From positions 43,418 to 107,417 of the forward strand of contig JAMOUQ010000040.1 of assembly GCA_027068085.1 (NCBI GenBank): a stretch of DNA of 64,000 nt. The letters run 5' to 3'. Source of the stretch: Desulfobacteraceae bacterium (lineage in GTDB: Bacteria; Desulfobacterota; Desulfobacteria; Desulfobacterales; Desulfosarcinaceae). Of the stretch, positions 43,211-52,413 are shown piece by piece. Below the pieces are notes generated by a model. That model saw only the letters and a list, made by a program, of their open reading frames with translations, searched no databases and was not told where the DNA came from. Positions within the stretch are counted from its first letter, which is position 1. The number at the start of each line of letters is the position of its first letter. The translations under genes were made by a program, and so were the position numbers.

Positions 43211-43924
43211 CTACCCTCCCAGGTAGGCCTTCTTGACGTCGGCATTGTTGAGAAGTTCTTCCGACGTTCCTTCCAGTACGATTTTACCGTTTTCGATCAC
43301 ATAACCCCGCTGGGCGAATTTCAGCGCCAGCCGGGCGTTCTGTTCCACCAGCAGAATGGTCGTGCCGGCATCGTTGATCTCCCTGAGGGCATCGAACATG
43401 GAAAGCATCAGCAGGGGCGCCAACCCCATGGAGGGCTCATCCAGGAGCATGATCTTGCGGCCGCTCATATAAGCCCGGCCCACGGCCAGCATCTGCTGCT
43501 CCCCTCCGCTGAGAGTGCCGGCAAGTTGATGCTCGCGCTCTTTCAGGCGCGGAAAAATGGAAAAGACCCGTTCAATGTCTTTTTTTATATTGGCCTTGTC
43601 CTTGCGGGCGAAAGTCGCCAGCTGGAGATTCTCCATCACCGTCAGGTTGCCGAACAACCTGCGGCCTTCGGGAACGTGGGCGATTCCAAGTTCACTTACG
43701 ACCTTGTCGGGCGGATATTTCAGCAGGTCCTTGCCCTCGAATTCCATCCTTGATCCCTCCTGGGCCGGGATCAGTCTCGATATGGCCCGCAAAGTGGTGC
43801 TCTTGCCTGCCCCGTTGGCGCCGATGATACAGACGATCTCCCCTTTTGCTATGGAAAAACTGATCCCGTGCAGGGCTTTTATCTTGTCGTACGAGACGTG
43901 CAGATTTTCGACTACCAGTTGCAT
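43211..43924 (-). CDS. livF: Branched-chain amino acid ABC transporter ATP-binding protein LivF
   Basis: 237-residue ABC ATPase: Walker A GANGAGKST, Q-loop region, signature LSGGEQQML, Walker B IMLLDEPSMGLAP and the switch His region TTILLVEQNARLAL. The C-terminus GTSEELLNNADVKKAYLGG is typical of LivF. Its ATG shares one base with the livG stop (TGATG). Confidence 0.95.
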   Translation of the reverse strand: MQLVVENLHVSYDKIKALHGISFSIAKGEIVCIIGANGAGKSTTLRAISRLIPAQEGSRMEFEGKDLLKYPPDKVVSELGIAHVPEGRRLFGNLTVMENLQLATFARKDKANIKKDIERVFSIFPRLKEREHQLAGTLSGGEQQMLAVGRAYMSGRKIMLLDEPSMGLAPLLMLSMFDALREINDAGTTILLVEQNARLALKFAQRGYVIENGKIVLEGTSEELLNNADVKKAYLGG

Positions 43925-44694
43925 CAGGTGATATCCTCCTTGCCCAGGTAGGCTTCTACGACCTTGGGATTGTTCTGAATCTCTTCCGGCGGGCCTTCGG
44001 CGATCACCTCACCGAATACCAGGGTCTGGATGGACTGACACAGTTCCATCACGAACTTGAGCCTGTGTTCGATAAGGAAAATGGCCACCCCGAAATCCCT
44101 GTGGACCTGCCTGATGATCCCGATCATCTGGACCAGTTCCTCGGGTGTCATTCCGGCTGTGGGCTCATCCAGAAAGAGGATCTTGGGCTTGGTGGCCATG
44201 GCCCTTGCCATCTCCACCCTTCTCTGGGCGCCGTAGGGAAGGTTGCCCACCAGCTGGCCTGCATACTTGGCGACATCGAAAAGCTCGAGCAGACGCATGG
44301 CCTCATCGGTCACCCTCTGCTCTTCCCGCTGAAGACGGGGGGTGCCGAAAAAAGCGTCCAGAAGGCCGTATCCCAGCCGGGAATACTGGGCCATCTTTAC
44401 ATGATCGAGAACATTCATGTGGCGCCACAACAGCATGTTCTGGAACGTGCGGCCCAGTCCCCGGGAGGCCACCTCGTGGGGCCGCAGGCCGATCAGGCTG
44501 CGCCCCTCCAGTTCGATCTGTCCTTCGGTGGGAGTGTGAATACCGGTTATCAGATTGAAGATAGTCGTTTTGCCCGCACCGTTGGGTCCTATCAGCCCCT
44601 TGATCTCGCCGGGCTCGATCACCAGATTGAAATTGTGGACAGCCCTGAGCCCTCCGAAATAATGGGTCATGTTTCTGACCTGCAATAGCGGCAT
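43924..44694 (-). CDS. livG: Branched-chain amino acid ABC transporter ATP-binding protein LivG
   Basis: 256-residue ABC ATPase with Walker A GPNGAGKTT, the LivG-type RTFQNMLLWRHMNVLDHV segment, a less canonical signature YGAQRRVEMARAMATKP (Leu-Ser-Gly replaced, as usual in LivG) and Walker B ILFLDEPTAGMTP. It pairs with LivF as the cytoplasmic motor of the LivHM permease. Starts 19 nt after livM. Confidence 0.95.
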   Translation of the reverse strand: MPLLQVRNMTHYFGGLRAVHNFNLVIEPGEIKGLIGPNGAGKTTIFNLITGIHTPTEGQIELEGRSLIGLRPHEVASRGLGRTFQNMLLWRHMNVLDHVKMAQYSRLGYGLLDAFFGTPRLQREEQRVTDEAMRLLELFDVAKYAGQLVGNLPYGAQRRVEMARAMATKPKILFLDEPTAGMTPEELVQMIGIIRQVHRDFGVAIFLIEHRLKFVMELCQSIQTLVFGEVIAEGPPEEIQNNPKVVEAYLGKEDIT

Positions 44695-44713
44695 ACCGAA
44701 TCTCCTTAGGCGG

Positions 44714-46003
44714 CTACTGTTTTGGTCTCAGAATCTTGCGAACATCGAACTCCCGGAACGCAATCAAGCCGGTCGGACGGTAGATCATGACCAGAATCAG
44801 CAACAGCGGAATCACGATCCACTTGAAAAGTTCCAGGGGCCGCAGCATTTCGCTCAGCAGGTTTATACTGACTGCCCCCACCACCGACCCGACCACCGAG
44901 TTGAGACCACCGAAATAGACCATGGCCAGGATCTCCGCCAGTTTCTGGATACCGAAGGTGCCGGGATTGACATAGCGCAGGACATGGGCGAACAGGCCGC
45001 CGGCCACCCCGGCCCAGAAAGCACCGAACATGAAAGTCACGATCTTGGTCTTGCGCGTGTCGACGGTCATTGCATCGGCCGCCATTTCGTTGTCCCGCAC
45101 CGCGTTCAGGGCCTTGCCCATGGTGGAACGGACGAAATTGTTGATCACCCAGATACACATAACGGTCCAGGCGAATACCGTGGGAAGATCGGACCAGTTG
45201 GGCTGACTGCTCATGCCCCGCGGCCCTCCCACGAATTCCAGGTTCTCTATGACGCTTTTGACGATGAACATGAAGGCCAGGGATATGATGGCCAGGTAAT
45301 CGCCCCGGGTACGGAAGGACGGGATGGCGACCACCAGCGCCCCCAGGGCGGCCACCAGGCCTCCAAAAATCAATGCCAGGGGGAAAAAATACGGCCCCAG
45401 GGCCGGCGGCAGGAGGGCCGGTCCGAACAACTTGTCATTGGTAAAAAGGATCAGGGTCAGGGCCGAAGCCGAATAGGCTCCCAGGGCCATGAACCCTGGA
45501 TGGGAACAGGAGAATTCTCCCATGTACCCGTTTATTACGTTTATGCTCAGGGTCAACATGATGGCGATCATGGTCAGCTTGAGCAGCAAAAGCCGGTAAT
45601 CGCTGATGTCCGACCAGACATGGATGATGATGTACAGCAAAACAAGATGAATGATGGCCGAAAGCCACAGGGCCCGGCGGTGAAGAAAAGCGGCCAGGCG
45701 GTTTGCCGGCCCGGCGCTGAGCAGGCCCACCGCCGCCAGGGGTACGATGTAGACCAGAATCACGTAAGCGGCCGAACTGGGAATGAGCAAAGGCTTCTTC
45801 AGCATGGTGACAAACCCGAAAAGCACCGGTATCTTGGGAAGTCCCAGATAGTATGACAGGGCGTCTCCCAGGAAATACTCGACCATCACGGCGCACAGGC
45901 CGCCGGCCAGCCATCCGATCACGGGCACCCGGGAAAAGCCGGAGCGAAGCCTGCTCCAAAATCCATCTTGTGACAGAGCCGGGGTTGATTTGGTTGATTC
46001 CAT
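44714..46003 (-). CDS. livM: Branched-chain amino acid ABC transporter permease LivM
   Basis: 429-residue inner-membrane permease, longer than minimal LivM because of an N-terminal extension of about 140 residues with several hydrophobic segments. The conserved core includes NVINGYMGEFSCSHPGFMALGAYSAS, RTRGDYLAIISLAF and the cytoplasmic ATPase-contact loop GKALNAVRDNEMAADAMTVDTRKTKIVTFMFGA. Glu-Phe-Ser replaces the common GQxSLG motif. Second permease of the liv operon, 75 nt after livH. Confidence 0.93.
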   Translation of the reverse strand: MESTKSTPALSQDGFWSRLRSGFSRVPVIGWLAGGLCAVMVEYFLGDALSYYLGLPKIPVLFGFVTMLKKPLLIPSSAAYVILVYIVPLAAVGLLSAGPANRLAAFLHRRALWLSAIIHLVLLYIIIHVWSDISDYRLLLLKLTMIAIMLTLSINVINGYMGEFSCSHPGFMALGAYSASALTLILFTNDKLFGPALLPPALGPYFFPLALIFGGLVAALGALVVAIPSFRTRGDYLAIISLAFMFIVKSVIENLEFVGGPRGMSSQPNWSDLPTVFAWTVMCIWVINNFVRSTMGKALNAVRDNEMAADAMTVDTRKTKIVTFMFGAFWAGVAGGLFAHVLRYVNPGTFGIQKLAEILAMVYFGGLNSVVGSVVGAVSINLLSEMLRPLELFKWIVIPLLLILVMIYRPTGLIAFREFDVRKILRPKQ

Positions 46004-46078
46004 AACGATCCTTATTGCATCTGATTTAACACCACGTCCCTTTGATTGACTGCGCTGTCTGTCAAACCGGACATATTG

Positions 46079-47002
46079 CTAGAGCCGCAGTTGAGTGCTG
46101 TGGGCCTGGCCGAAAAATCCGTAAGGCCTGAAGGTCAAGATCAGCAGGATTATGCTGTAGGCTATCAGGTCTCTCAGGGTTGAAGGGAAGATCATGGCCA
46201 CGAAAATCTCGATGAATCCCAGCAGAAAGCCGGCCAGGGCTGCTCCCAGGATTGAACCGCGGCCGCCGAGAATAGCGGCCACGAAAGCCTTCCAGCCCAG
46301 CAGGATACCCATGTAGGGGTCCAGGACGGGATAGGCCAGTCCGTAAAGGATACCGGCGGCCGAGGCCAGCCCGGAACCGATGGCAAAAGTCATGGGGGCG
46401 ATCACGTTGAGAGACACACCCATCAGGGGCACGGCCAGGTAGTCGTAGGACATTGCCCGCATGGCCATGCCCCATTTGGTCCGCTGAATGAAATTGTGCA
46501 GGGCGTACATCAGCCCCAGGGAGACCAGGACTATCAGGATCTTCTTGTTGGTTACAAACACTCCCCCTATGTTGTAAGTGACACTTTTGATAAGCGGCGG
46601 GAAACTCATGCGGCGGGCTCCCAGCAAAGCCAGGTTGCCCGTTTCCAGGATTATTCCGATCATCAGGCCGGTAATGGCGGCCGAGGCGCGGGGAGCATCG
46701 CGCAATGGACGGTAACCTATCCTTTCCACCAGGATACCGACAAAAGCGGTCAGGAACATGGAAATGACGATGGTCAGAATCAACACCAGCCATCCGGGCA
46801 GGGCCCATCCCAGGCTTGCCCCCAATCCCAGCAACATGGTGGCGACCCCCAGGCCGATATAGGATCCGACCATGAAAATGTCGCCATGGGCGAAGTTGAA
46901 CAGCATCAGGATGCTGTAAACCATCGAATAACCGAGCGCTATCAAGGCATAAAAGCTGCCCCATTGCAGGGCGTTGACAAGGTTTTGCAGAAAAAATTCC
47001 AT
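46079..47002 (-). CDS. livH: Branched-chain amino acid ABC transporter permease LivH
   Basis: 307-residue inner-membrane permease with about eight hydrophobic segments and the LivH motifs GYSMVYSILMLFNFAHGDIFMVGSY, YRPLRDAPRASAAITGLMIG and the ATPase-contact helix GMAMRAMSYDYLAVPLMGV. The start at 47002 (MEFFLQNLVNALQWG) is supported by GGGAG 8 nt upstream; the frame runs 43 codons further without similarity. A large hairpin lies just upstream in the mRNA. Confidence 0.94.
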   Translation of the reverse strand: MEFFLQNLVNALQWGSFYALIALGYSMVYSILMLFNFAHGDIFMVGSYIGLGVATMLLGLGASLGWALPGWLVLILTIVISMFLTAFVGILVERIGYRPLRDAPRASAAITGLMIGIILETGNLALLGARRMSFPPLIKSVTYNIGGVFVTNKKILIVLVSLGLMYALHNFIQRTKWGMAMRAMSYDYLAVPLMGVSLNVIAPMTFAIGSGLASAAGILYGLAYPVLDPYMGILLGWKAFVAAILGGRGSILGAALAGFLLGFIEIFVAMIFPSTLRDLIAYSIILLILTFRPYGFFGQAHSTQLRL

Positions 47003-47304
47003 TCGGTTGCTCCCGTCCAACATCTTGCAGGGGCGGCAGGCGGCAAATCTTTGCCCCCACCGCCCCTGCAGGCTTTGATCTTTCCACTGGAAAATTGTCT
47101 TCTCCGGCCGGACTGTCACCGGAGCCGGCATGAGAACTCAGGCCTCACCCGTTTCCGGGCTTGCTCCTCCCCGCCTTTGACGGCGCGGCTCGGGGCATGT
47201 CCTTTTCTGACCCGGATCGGACCGCTTTTCCGGGTCACCGGTCAAAGCTTCATGCCGGGGCAAAGCCATCCGGCCGGTTGTGTTTTACAAATCCAGTCCT
47301 GCCG
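47003..47304. other. livK-livH intercistronic region with strong hairpins
   Basis: 302 nt. TGCAGGGGCGG (47026-47036) and CCGCCCCTGCA (47060-47070) are perfect 11-bp arms, with an inner GGCAAA/TTTGCC pair. TGACCCGG (about 47208-47215) pairs with CCGGGTCA (about 47230-47237). No U-run follows on the minus strand, so these more likely set the ratio of binding protein to permease mRNA, as after other binding-protein genes. Confidence 0.5.
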
Positions 47305-48483
47305 TCAGGGGCAAACGGATTTATAAAACTCATATTCGCCCTTGTCGCTGATACGGACAATTACTGCACACTTGATGGGGTCTCCGTCTTCGGTGAAAGT
47401 CATCTGCCCGGTGATCCCCTTGTAATCCTTGATCTTGGCCATGGCGTCGCGCACGGCCTTGCGGTCTTTTTTGATCTTCCCGGTCAGTTTGTCGAGACTC
47501 TCGATAGCGGTCTGGACGATTCCCAGGCTGTCCCAGGTAAGGGCGGCCACGTCATCCGGAACGTAACCGTACTTTTTCTTGTAGCGGTCGATGAAGGCCT
47601 TGGTGGCCCCGGTGGCGCCGGCTGCGGCATAGTGGGTGCTGAAGAAAAGTCCGTAGCAGTCCTTGCCGCACAGCTGGACCGTTTCGGCCGATCCCCAGCT
47701 GTCGCTGCCGACGATCGGTCCCTTCCAGCCCAGTTCGTGGGCCTGCTGAACGATGAGGGCCACCTCGTTGTAATACTGGGGAGTGAAAAGCACCTGGGCG
47801 CCGGACTTGATTATTTTGGTAAGCTGGGAGCTGAAATCGGTATCCTTGGTGGTGAAACTTTCATAGGCCACCACGGAACCGGGACCATGGATCTTTTCCC
47901 AGGCTTTTTTGAAAAATTCGGCCAGACCCTTGGGATAGTCGCTGGCGACATCGTACAATACCGCGGCCTTCTTGAATCCGAACTCCTCGGTGATGAAATT
48001 CGCCAGAACCGGTCCCTGGAAAGGATCGAGGAAACAGCCACGGAAAACATAGGGCCTGTCCTTGGTGGTGTTGGGGTTGGTCGACCAGGGACTGATCATG
48101 GGGGTTTCGTAATTGTTGGCCACGTCACCGGCCGGAACCGCCTGCTTGGACGACTGGGGCCCTACGATGACCAGCACTTCGTCTTCGGTGATCATCTTGG
48201 TGTTGGCCTTCACCGCCGATTCGGCCTTGGCCTCGTTGTCTTCGATAACCAGCTCGACCGGGTATTTCTTGCCTCCGACTTCCAGGCCGCCGGCTTTCTT
48301 GACATCTTCCAGCCACATTTCAGCGGCGTATTTGGTTCCTTCGCCCACTTTGGGAATATCACCGGTGATGGGCGCGTTGATACCGATTTTGATGACCGTC
48401 TTTCTGCCGAAACTCCAGGCGTTTGCAGTAAATGCCAGAGCAACCGCCAGGCATGCTACGACCAGAATCGAAAATTTGCGCAT
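47305..48483 (-). CDS. livK: Branched-chain amino acid ABC transporter substrate-binding protein
   Basis: 392-residue periplasmic type I binding protein. An N-terminal signal peptide (MRKFSILVVACLAVALAFTA, cleavage likely after the ANA near residue 22) precedes IKIGINAPITGDIPKVGEG, VIEDNEAKAESAVKANTKMITEDEVLVIVGPQSS, and the hinge and lobe-2 segments YPVELVIED and GWKGPIVGSDSW. Four Cys occur, including CGKDC and the C-terminal one, which may form disulfides. It is first in the liv operon, with a strong GGAGGAGG site before the ATG. The substrate could be Leu/Ile/Val, an amide or an aromatic acid. Confidence 0.93.
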   Translation of the reverse strand: MRKFSILVVACLAVALAFTANAWSFGRKTVIKIGINAPITGDIPKVGEGTKYAAEMWLEDVKKAGGLEVGGKKYPVELVIEDNEAKAESAVKANTKMITEDEVLVIVGPQSSKQAVPAGDVANNYETPMISPWSTNPNTTKDRPYVFRGCFLDPFQGPVLANFITEEFGFKKAAVLYDVASDYPKGLAEFFKKAWEKIHGPGSVVAYESFTTKDTDFSSQLTKIIKSGAQVLFTPQYYNEVALIVQQAHELGWKGPIVGSDSWGSAETVQLCGKDCYGLFFSTHYAAAGATGATKAFIDRYKKKYGYVPDDVAALTWDSLGIVQTAIESLDKLTGKIKKDRKAVRDAMAKIKDYKGITGQMTFTEDGDPIKCAVIVRISDKGEYEFYKSVCP

Positions 48484-48769
48484 CTTCCCTCCTCCTTAGG
48501 CAATCACGGTTTGAACAACAAAAAAACCTGCGCTTTACGGAATCGTTTATGGCTACCCTAAAAACGATCGTTGATCGATAACATGCCGCCCGGTATTTTT
48601 CAATGTCAATTTTGTAACTGAACTTTGTTCAATAAATTGAGCAAACAACAACTTTTTGTCAAGCCAATTTTTGTTAATCATATTTTTCAGGTTGTGTTTT
48701 GAATATTTCTTCCAATGTTGAGCTATCCGTAAACCGTGCCGGCCGGTGTTGCCAAACGCGGTTTCCACC
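48484..48769. promoter_or_regulatory. Upstream region of the liv operon
   Basis: 286 nt, AT-rich between 48600 and 48720. Two minus-strand TTGACA hexamers are present, near 48604 and 48659, but neither has a good -10 at 17 nt. An inverted repeat ATCGTTT (48542-48548) / AAACGAT (48562-48568) and the palindrome AACGATCGTT (48563-48572) lie about 60-90 nt before livK and may be an operator. Confidence 0.4.
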
Positions 48770-48991
48770 TCAGGCCCGGGGACCTTTTTCACCGAGATCT
48801 CTGAGCAGATCCCGGGCGATGACCAGGACGTTTCTGCCGGTGCGGCGGGCGATCTGATTTGCCCGGTCGACCACGGCTGTCGCCTGGCGGTCCAGGTCGT
48901 TTTCCGCGGGCGCCGCCAGGCCCTTTTTTTCGTACTGCCACCGCAACAACCTCTTCACGGCCGCGATCTGCTGATTTCTGAAAAAGCCCAT
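48770..48991 (-). CDS. Small conserved-looking hypothetical protein
   Basis: 73-residue basic protein of unknown function. It is predicted to be nearly all helix: GFFRNQQIAAVKRLLRWQYEKKGLAAP, then an acidic turn, then LDRQATAVVDRANQIARRTGRNVLVIARDLLRDL. The start at 48991 has AAGGTGA 8 nt upstream, while the longer frame to 49033 has no site. It lies 76 nt after pyk on the same strand and is probably the last gene of the ileS-lspA-holA-pyk unit. No membrane segment or cysteine is present. Confidence 0.7.
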   Translation of the reverse strand: MGFFRNQQIAAVKRLLRWQYEKKGLAAPAENDLDRQATAVVDRANQIARRTGRNVLVIARDLLRDLGEKGPRA

Positions 48992-49067
48992 CTGCAATTC
49001 ACCTTCCACTTGCGACGGCGGACATTCGCGCATCCTGCCGGGGCGGTCATCATCCCGCGGCCCGGAC

Positions 49068-50477
49068 TCAAACGGTCTTCACCCAGAGCATGTTGGTGGT
49101 CCCCTGGGCCCACAGGGGCCGGCCGGCGGTCACCACCACCTTCTCGCCGGGCCGGCAGTGGCCTTCCCTGACCACCATCCGGGCGGCATTTTCCACCAGC
49201 TGGTCGGTATCCTCCTCAAGTGACCATCCATAGGGCAGGCATCCCCAGTAAAGGGCCAGTTTCCTTACCGCCTTGGGATCGGGGCAAAGGGCCACGATGG
49301 GCGAGCGGGGACGATAGCGGGCCAGGTGGGTGGCGGTAAGCCCGGAGCGGGTCGTGGCCACGATGGCGGTGGCTGCCAGACGCCGGGCCAGGACACAGGC
49401 GGCGTAGGCCACCGACTGGGAAATGCCCTCCTGGGCCACCAGTTCCAGGTACTTGCCATGGGGGTATTTCTTCTCGGCACTGGTGATGATCCTGTTCATG
49501 AAACGGACCGCCTCGACCGGATACGACCCGGAGGCGGTCTCTTCCGAGAGCATCACGGCATCGGCCCCGTCCAGCACGGCATTGGCCACGTCGGTGGCCT
49601 CGGCCCTGGTTGGCCTCGGGGCATCCACCATGGAGCGGAGCATCTGGGTGGCGATTATGGCCGGCTTGCCGGCCTGGTTGGCGCAACGCACCAGATGCTT
49701 CTGGATGTTGGGAACTTCTTCCAGGGCTATCTCCACCCCCAGGTCGCCCCTGGCCACCATAATTCCGTCGGCAGCCTCGATGATGGCCTCGATGTTGTCC
49801 AGGGCCTCGTGTTTTTCGATCTTGGCGATCACCGGGGTGTGCTTGCCCCGGCCGGCGATCATGTTCTTGATATCGAGTATGTCCCGGGCCGTGCGGACAA
49901 AAGAAAGGGCCACGTAATCCACCCCGGCCTCCAGGCCGAACAGCAGGTCCTGTTTGTCCTTGTCGGTCATGGACGGTACCGAAATGCTGCTCGAAGGCAG
50001 ATTGATCCCCTTGTGGGAGGTAAGCACTCCTCCGGTTATCACCCTGGCCTCGATGGTTTCGGCGGTGGTCTTTTCAACCACCAGCTCCATCATGCCGTCG
50101 GCCAGCAGGATCGGATCGCCCGGTTTTACTTCCCTGGGCAGGTCGGGATAGCTCACCTTTACCTGATTTCGTTCGGCCCGGGTTTCGGCCGTGCTCAGAA
50201 TCAGCTTGTGCCCGGGCTCCAGCCGCAGGCCGGGTTCCGGAATTATTCCCACCCTGATCTTCGGCCCGCACAGATCCTGCAAAATTGCCACCGGCCGGCC
50301 CATTACCTCGCAGCGCTTTCTTATCAGGGCGATCTTTTCCCGGTGGTCCGAGTGGGTTCCGTGAGAAAAATTCAGCCGGGCCACGCTCATGCCTGCCCCG
50401 ATCATCCCGTCGATCACCTTCCGGCTGCTGCTGGCGGGCCCGATGGTGCAGACGATCTTCGTCTTGGGATTCTTCAT
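49068..50477 (-). CDS. pyk: Pyruvate kinase
   Basis: 469-residue glycolytic enzyme transferring phosphate from phosphoenolpyruvate to ADP. Motifs: TKIVCTIGPAS, VARLNFSHGTH, ILQDLCGPKIRVG, the catalytic VIAKIEKHEALDNI and MVARGDLGVEI, and KPAIIATQMLRSM. A full C-terminal allosteric domain (about 350-469) is present. The ATG at 50477 has GGGGAGG 6 nt upstream and overlaps the holA stop as ATGA. Confidence 0.97.
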   Translation of the reverse strand: MKNPKTKIVCTIGPASSSRKVIDGMIGAGMSVARLNFSHGTHSDHREKIALIRKRCEVMGRPVAILQDLCGPKIRVGIIPEPGLRLEPGHKLILSTAETRAERNQVKVSYPDLPREVKPGDPILLADGMMELVVEKTTAETIEARVITGGVLTSHKGINLPSSSISVPSMTDKDKQDLLFGLEAGVDYVALSFVRTARDILDIKNMIAGRGKHTPVIAKIEKHEALDNIEAIIEAADGIMVARGDLGVEIALEEVPNIQKHLVRCANQAGKPAIIATQMLRSMVDAPRPTRAEATDVANAVLDGADAVMLSEETASGSYPVEAVRFMNRIITSAEKKYPHGKYLELVAQEGISQSVAYAACVLARRLAATAIVATTRSGLTATHLARYRPRSPIVALCPDPKAVRKLALYWGCLPYGWSLEEDTDQLVENAARMVVREGHCRPGEKVVVTAGRPLWAQGTTNMLWVKTV

Positions 50478-51871
50478 GTTCGCCTCCCCTGCTTGCTGCA
50501 AATTTTCATCAAAACGTTTTCCAGGACCAGGGCCGGGCGGCGGGAAGAACTTTTCAGCTGGACGTCGGCGCGGTTCAGGAGCCTGAAAGCATCGATGAGT
50601 TCGGTCCTGTTGAAACCACTTGCACTGACCAAGGTCTGGTATACAGGATACGTGCTGCGCGGATTGCTGGCAAGCAAAAGATCGCCCGTCTTTTTCCGTC
50701 CGCCGGCCTGATCACAGATGGCCTTGTCGTATTCCAGGACAGCGGGCAGCACGGCCTGCTGAAACCGGCGGTAAGTCATGGAAGGCTGCCAGGTGCCCGG
50801 TGCCAGCCGGTCTAGAAAACACCTGGCAACCAGCAACTTGCGTACCTGGTTGACCATTGCGGCCAATAGCTGCAGGGGATGGGTATCTGCCGCCAGCAGG
50901 CTGCGGAGGTAGAAAATGGCCCGGGAGGCATCGCGCCGGGCCAGGGAGTTGGTGAATTCGAAGATGGGATCGGCTTTGGAACGCTTTACTACCCGGGCCA
51001 CGTCACCGGGCTGAATCACCTTTGCCGGTCCGACGTAATCTATGACTTTCTCCAGGTCCCTGGTAAACTGACGCAGCTCGAACCCGCACCGTTGCCAAAG
51101 CTCCTGGAAGACACCGGGGGCGGCCTTCTTGCCTGCTCCGGCCAGAATCTCGCGCATGTTGTCGCGCAGCACCGCCTCCTGGGCCTTTCTGTCGGCAGCC
51201 CGGTTGCCCCTGGCAACCGAACAGTCGACCACCAGCCCCTTGGAGGCTATGGTCTTGTAAAGGCTGCGCCGTTTATCGACCGTGTCCGTGGTCAGGATGA
51301 GGTAATGGCGGTCCGGAAAACCGCGGGAGATGGCCTTTTCAAGCATCCCGGACCATTTTTCTCCTGAACCGCCCTGCAGGCCCTTCCGGCGGCATATCTG
51401 TGCCAGTTCCTCCAGAACCGGCCGGGAAATACCGGTCAGGAAAGACGGAATGCTGCCGCCGGCCGGCAGGTCGGCCGGATCGACCCCGGCCTGGTCGCAT
51501 AGCTCGGCAAAGCACCGGGCGGCCGCCAGTTTCTTGCCCTGACTGAACTTCTCCTCCACGGCTGCGGCCAGCTGCTTTCCGCTTTGCCGGCGGTAAAAGA
51601 CGTGGCTGTCTTTCACCACGACGATCTTCAGGGATGCCAGCAGGCCGTAGGTATTGAGCTTTTCAATAACCCGGGCCGTCTCCTCCGGTGCGCCGTCTAT
51701 CACTTCACAGTGGATCTGGCGGTCGAGGTCCCCCAGAAGGGATTCCAGGATGCGGTCACAGGCCTGCTCCACCAGCAGGTCTTCTCCGTAGATCAGAAAG
51801 ACCGCCGGCAGCCCGGCCGGCGCATCGAGCATATTGGCCTGAACGAAACTCTTGAACTGGATCTCGGTCAT
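50474..51871 (-). CDS. holA: DNA polymerase III subunit delta
   Basis: 465-residue clamp-loader delta subunit, longer than the usual 330-345. The N-terminal AAA-like domain starts VFLIYGEDLLVEQACDRIL, and the C-terminal collar has the family's DPIFEFTNSLARRDASRAIFYLRSLLAADTHPLQLLAAMVNQVRKLL. The extra length is an insertion at about 110-180 (ARCFAELCDQAGVDPADLPAGGSIPSF onward) and a later extension. Start assigned to the ATG at 51871 from homology, as the ribosome site is weak; an open frame continuing into lspA is ignored. Confidence 0.88.
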   Translation of the reverse strand: MTEIQFKSFVQANMLDAPAGLPAVFLIYGEDLLVEQACDRILESLLGDLDRQIHCEVIDGAPEETARVIEKLNTYGLLASLKIVVVKDSHVFYRRQSGKQLAAAVEEKFSQGKKLAAARCFAELCDQAGVDPADLPAGGSIPSFLTGISRPVLEELAQICRRKGLQGGSGEKWSGMLEKAISRGFPDRHYLILTTDTVDKRRSLYKTIASKGLVVDCSVARGNRAADRKAQEAVLRDNMREILAGAGKKAAPGVFQELWQRCGFELRQFTRDLEKVIDYVGPAKVIQPGDVARVVKRSKADPIFEFTNSLARRDASRAIFYLRSLLAADTHPLQLLAAMVNQVRKLLVARCFLDRLAPGTWQPSMTYRRFQQAVLPAVLEYDKAICDQAGGRKKTGDLLLASNPRSTYPVYQTLVSASGFNRTELIDAFRLLNRADVQLKSSSRRPALVLENVLMKICSKQGRRT

Positions 51872-51903
51872 GGCATCAGGATTACACCCCGGACGACCGG
51901 GAC

Positions 51904-52413
51904 TCAATAAGGAATCTTCTTGAATACCAGGTGAAGCAGGAAAATACCCACCCCGATGGTAATGGCGCTGTCTGCCAGGTTGAAGGCCGGCCAGTGGTGG
52001 GAGCCAAGGTAAAAATCCAGGAAATCCACCACCTGGCCGAATCTCAGCCGGTCGACAAGATTGCCCACGGCTCCCCCGCAGACAAGTGCCAGCGCCAGCT
52101 GAAGGTATTTGTGGGTATCGGGCGTATGCCGCAGGAAATAGACGATCAGCACCAGGGTTATCAGGCCGAAAACCAGGAAAAAGATGTTCAGCCATGGGTT
52201 GGCCCCGCCGGCCAGGAACCCGAACGCGCCGCCGGGGTTGTACAGATGGGTCAGGGAGAAGAAACCGTCGATGACCTTCACCTGCCCGTATCTGGGAATG
52301 TTTGCAATGACCAGCTGTTTTGTAAGCTGGTCCAGCCCGCTCACCGCAGCGGCGACAAGCAGGAAACGCAGCAGCCGGTGCCCCGGCAGGCCGGCATTGA
52401 CCGTGTCTTCCAT
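51904..52413 (-). CDS. lspA: Lipoprotein signal peptidase
   Basis: 169-residue inner-membrane aspartic peptidase that cleaves prolipoprotein signal peptides. Four hydrophobic helices and both catalytic Asp motifs, GGAVGNLVDRLRFGQVVDF and FNLADSAITIG, are present, with YNPGGAFGFL as the conserved Asn/Gly loop. The ATG abuts the ileS stop with no gap, the classic ileS-lspA arrangement. Confidence 0.97.
   Translation of the reverse strand: MEDTVNAGLPGHRLLRFLLVAAAVSGLDQLTKQLVIANIPRYGQVKVIDGFFSLTHLYNPGGAFGFLAGGANPWLNIFFLVFGLITLVLIVYFLRHTPDTHKYLQLALALVCGGAVGNLVDRLRFGQVVDFLDFYLGSHHWPAFNLADSAITIGVGIFLLHLVFKKIPY

Noticed and set aside
51872..52195. Upstream extension of the holA frame (to 573 residues)
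   Set aside because: Overlaps lspA in another frame and lacks similarity; DNA polymerase delta begins at 51871.
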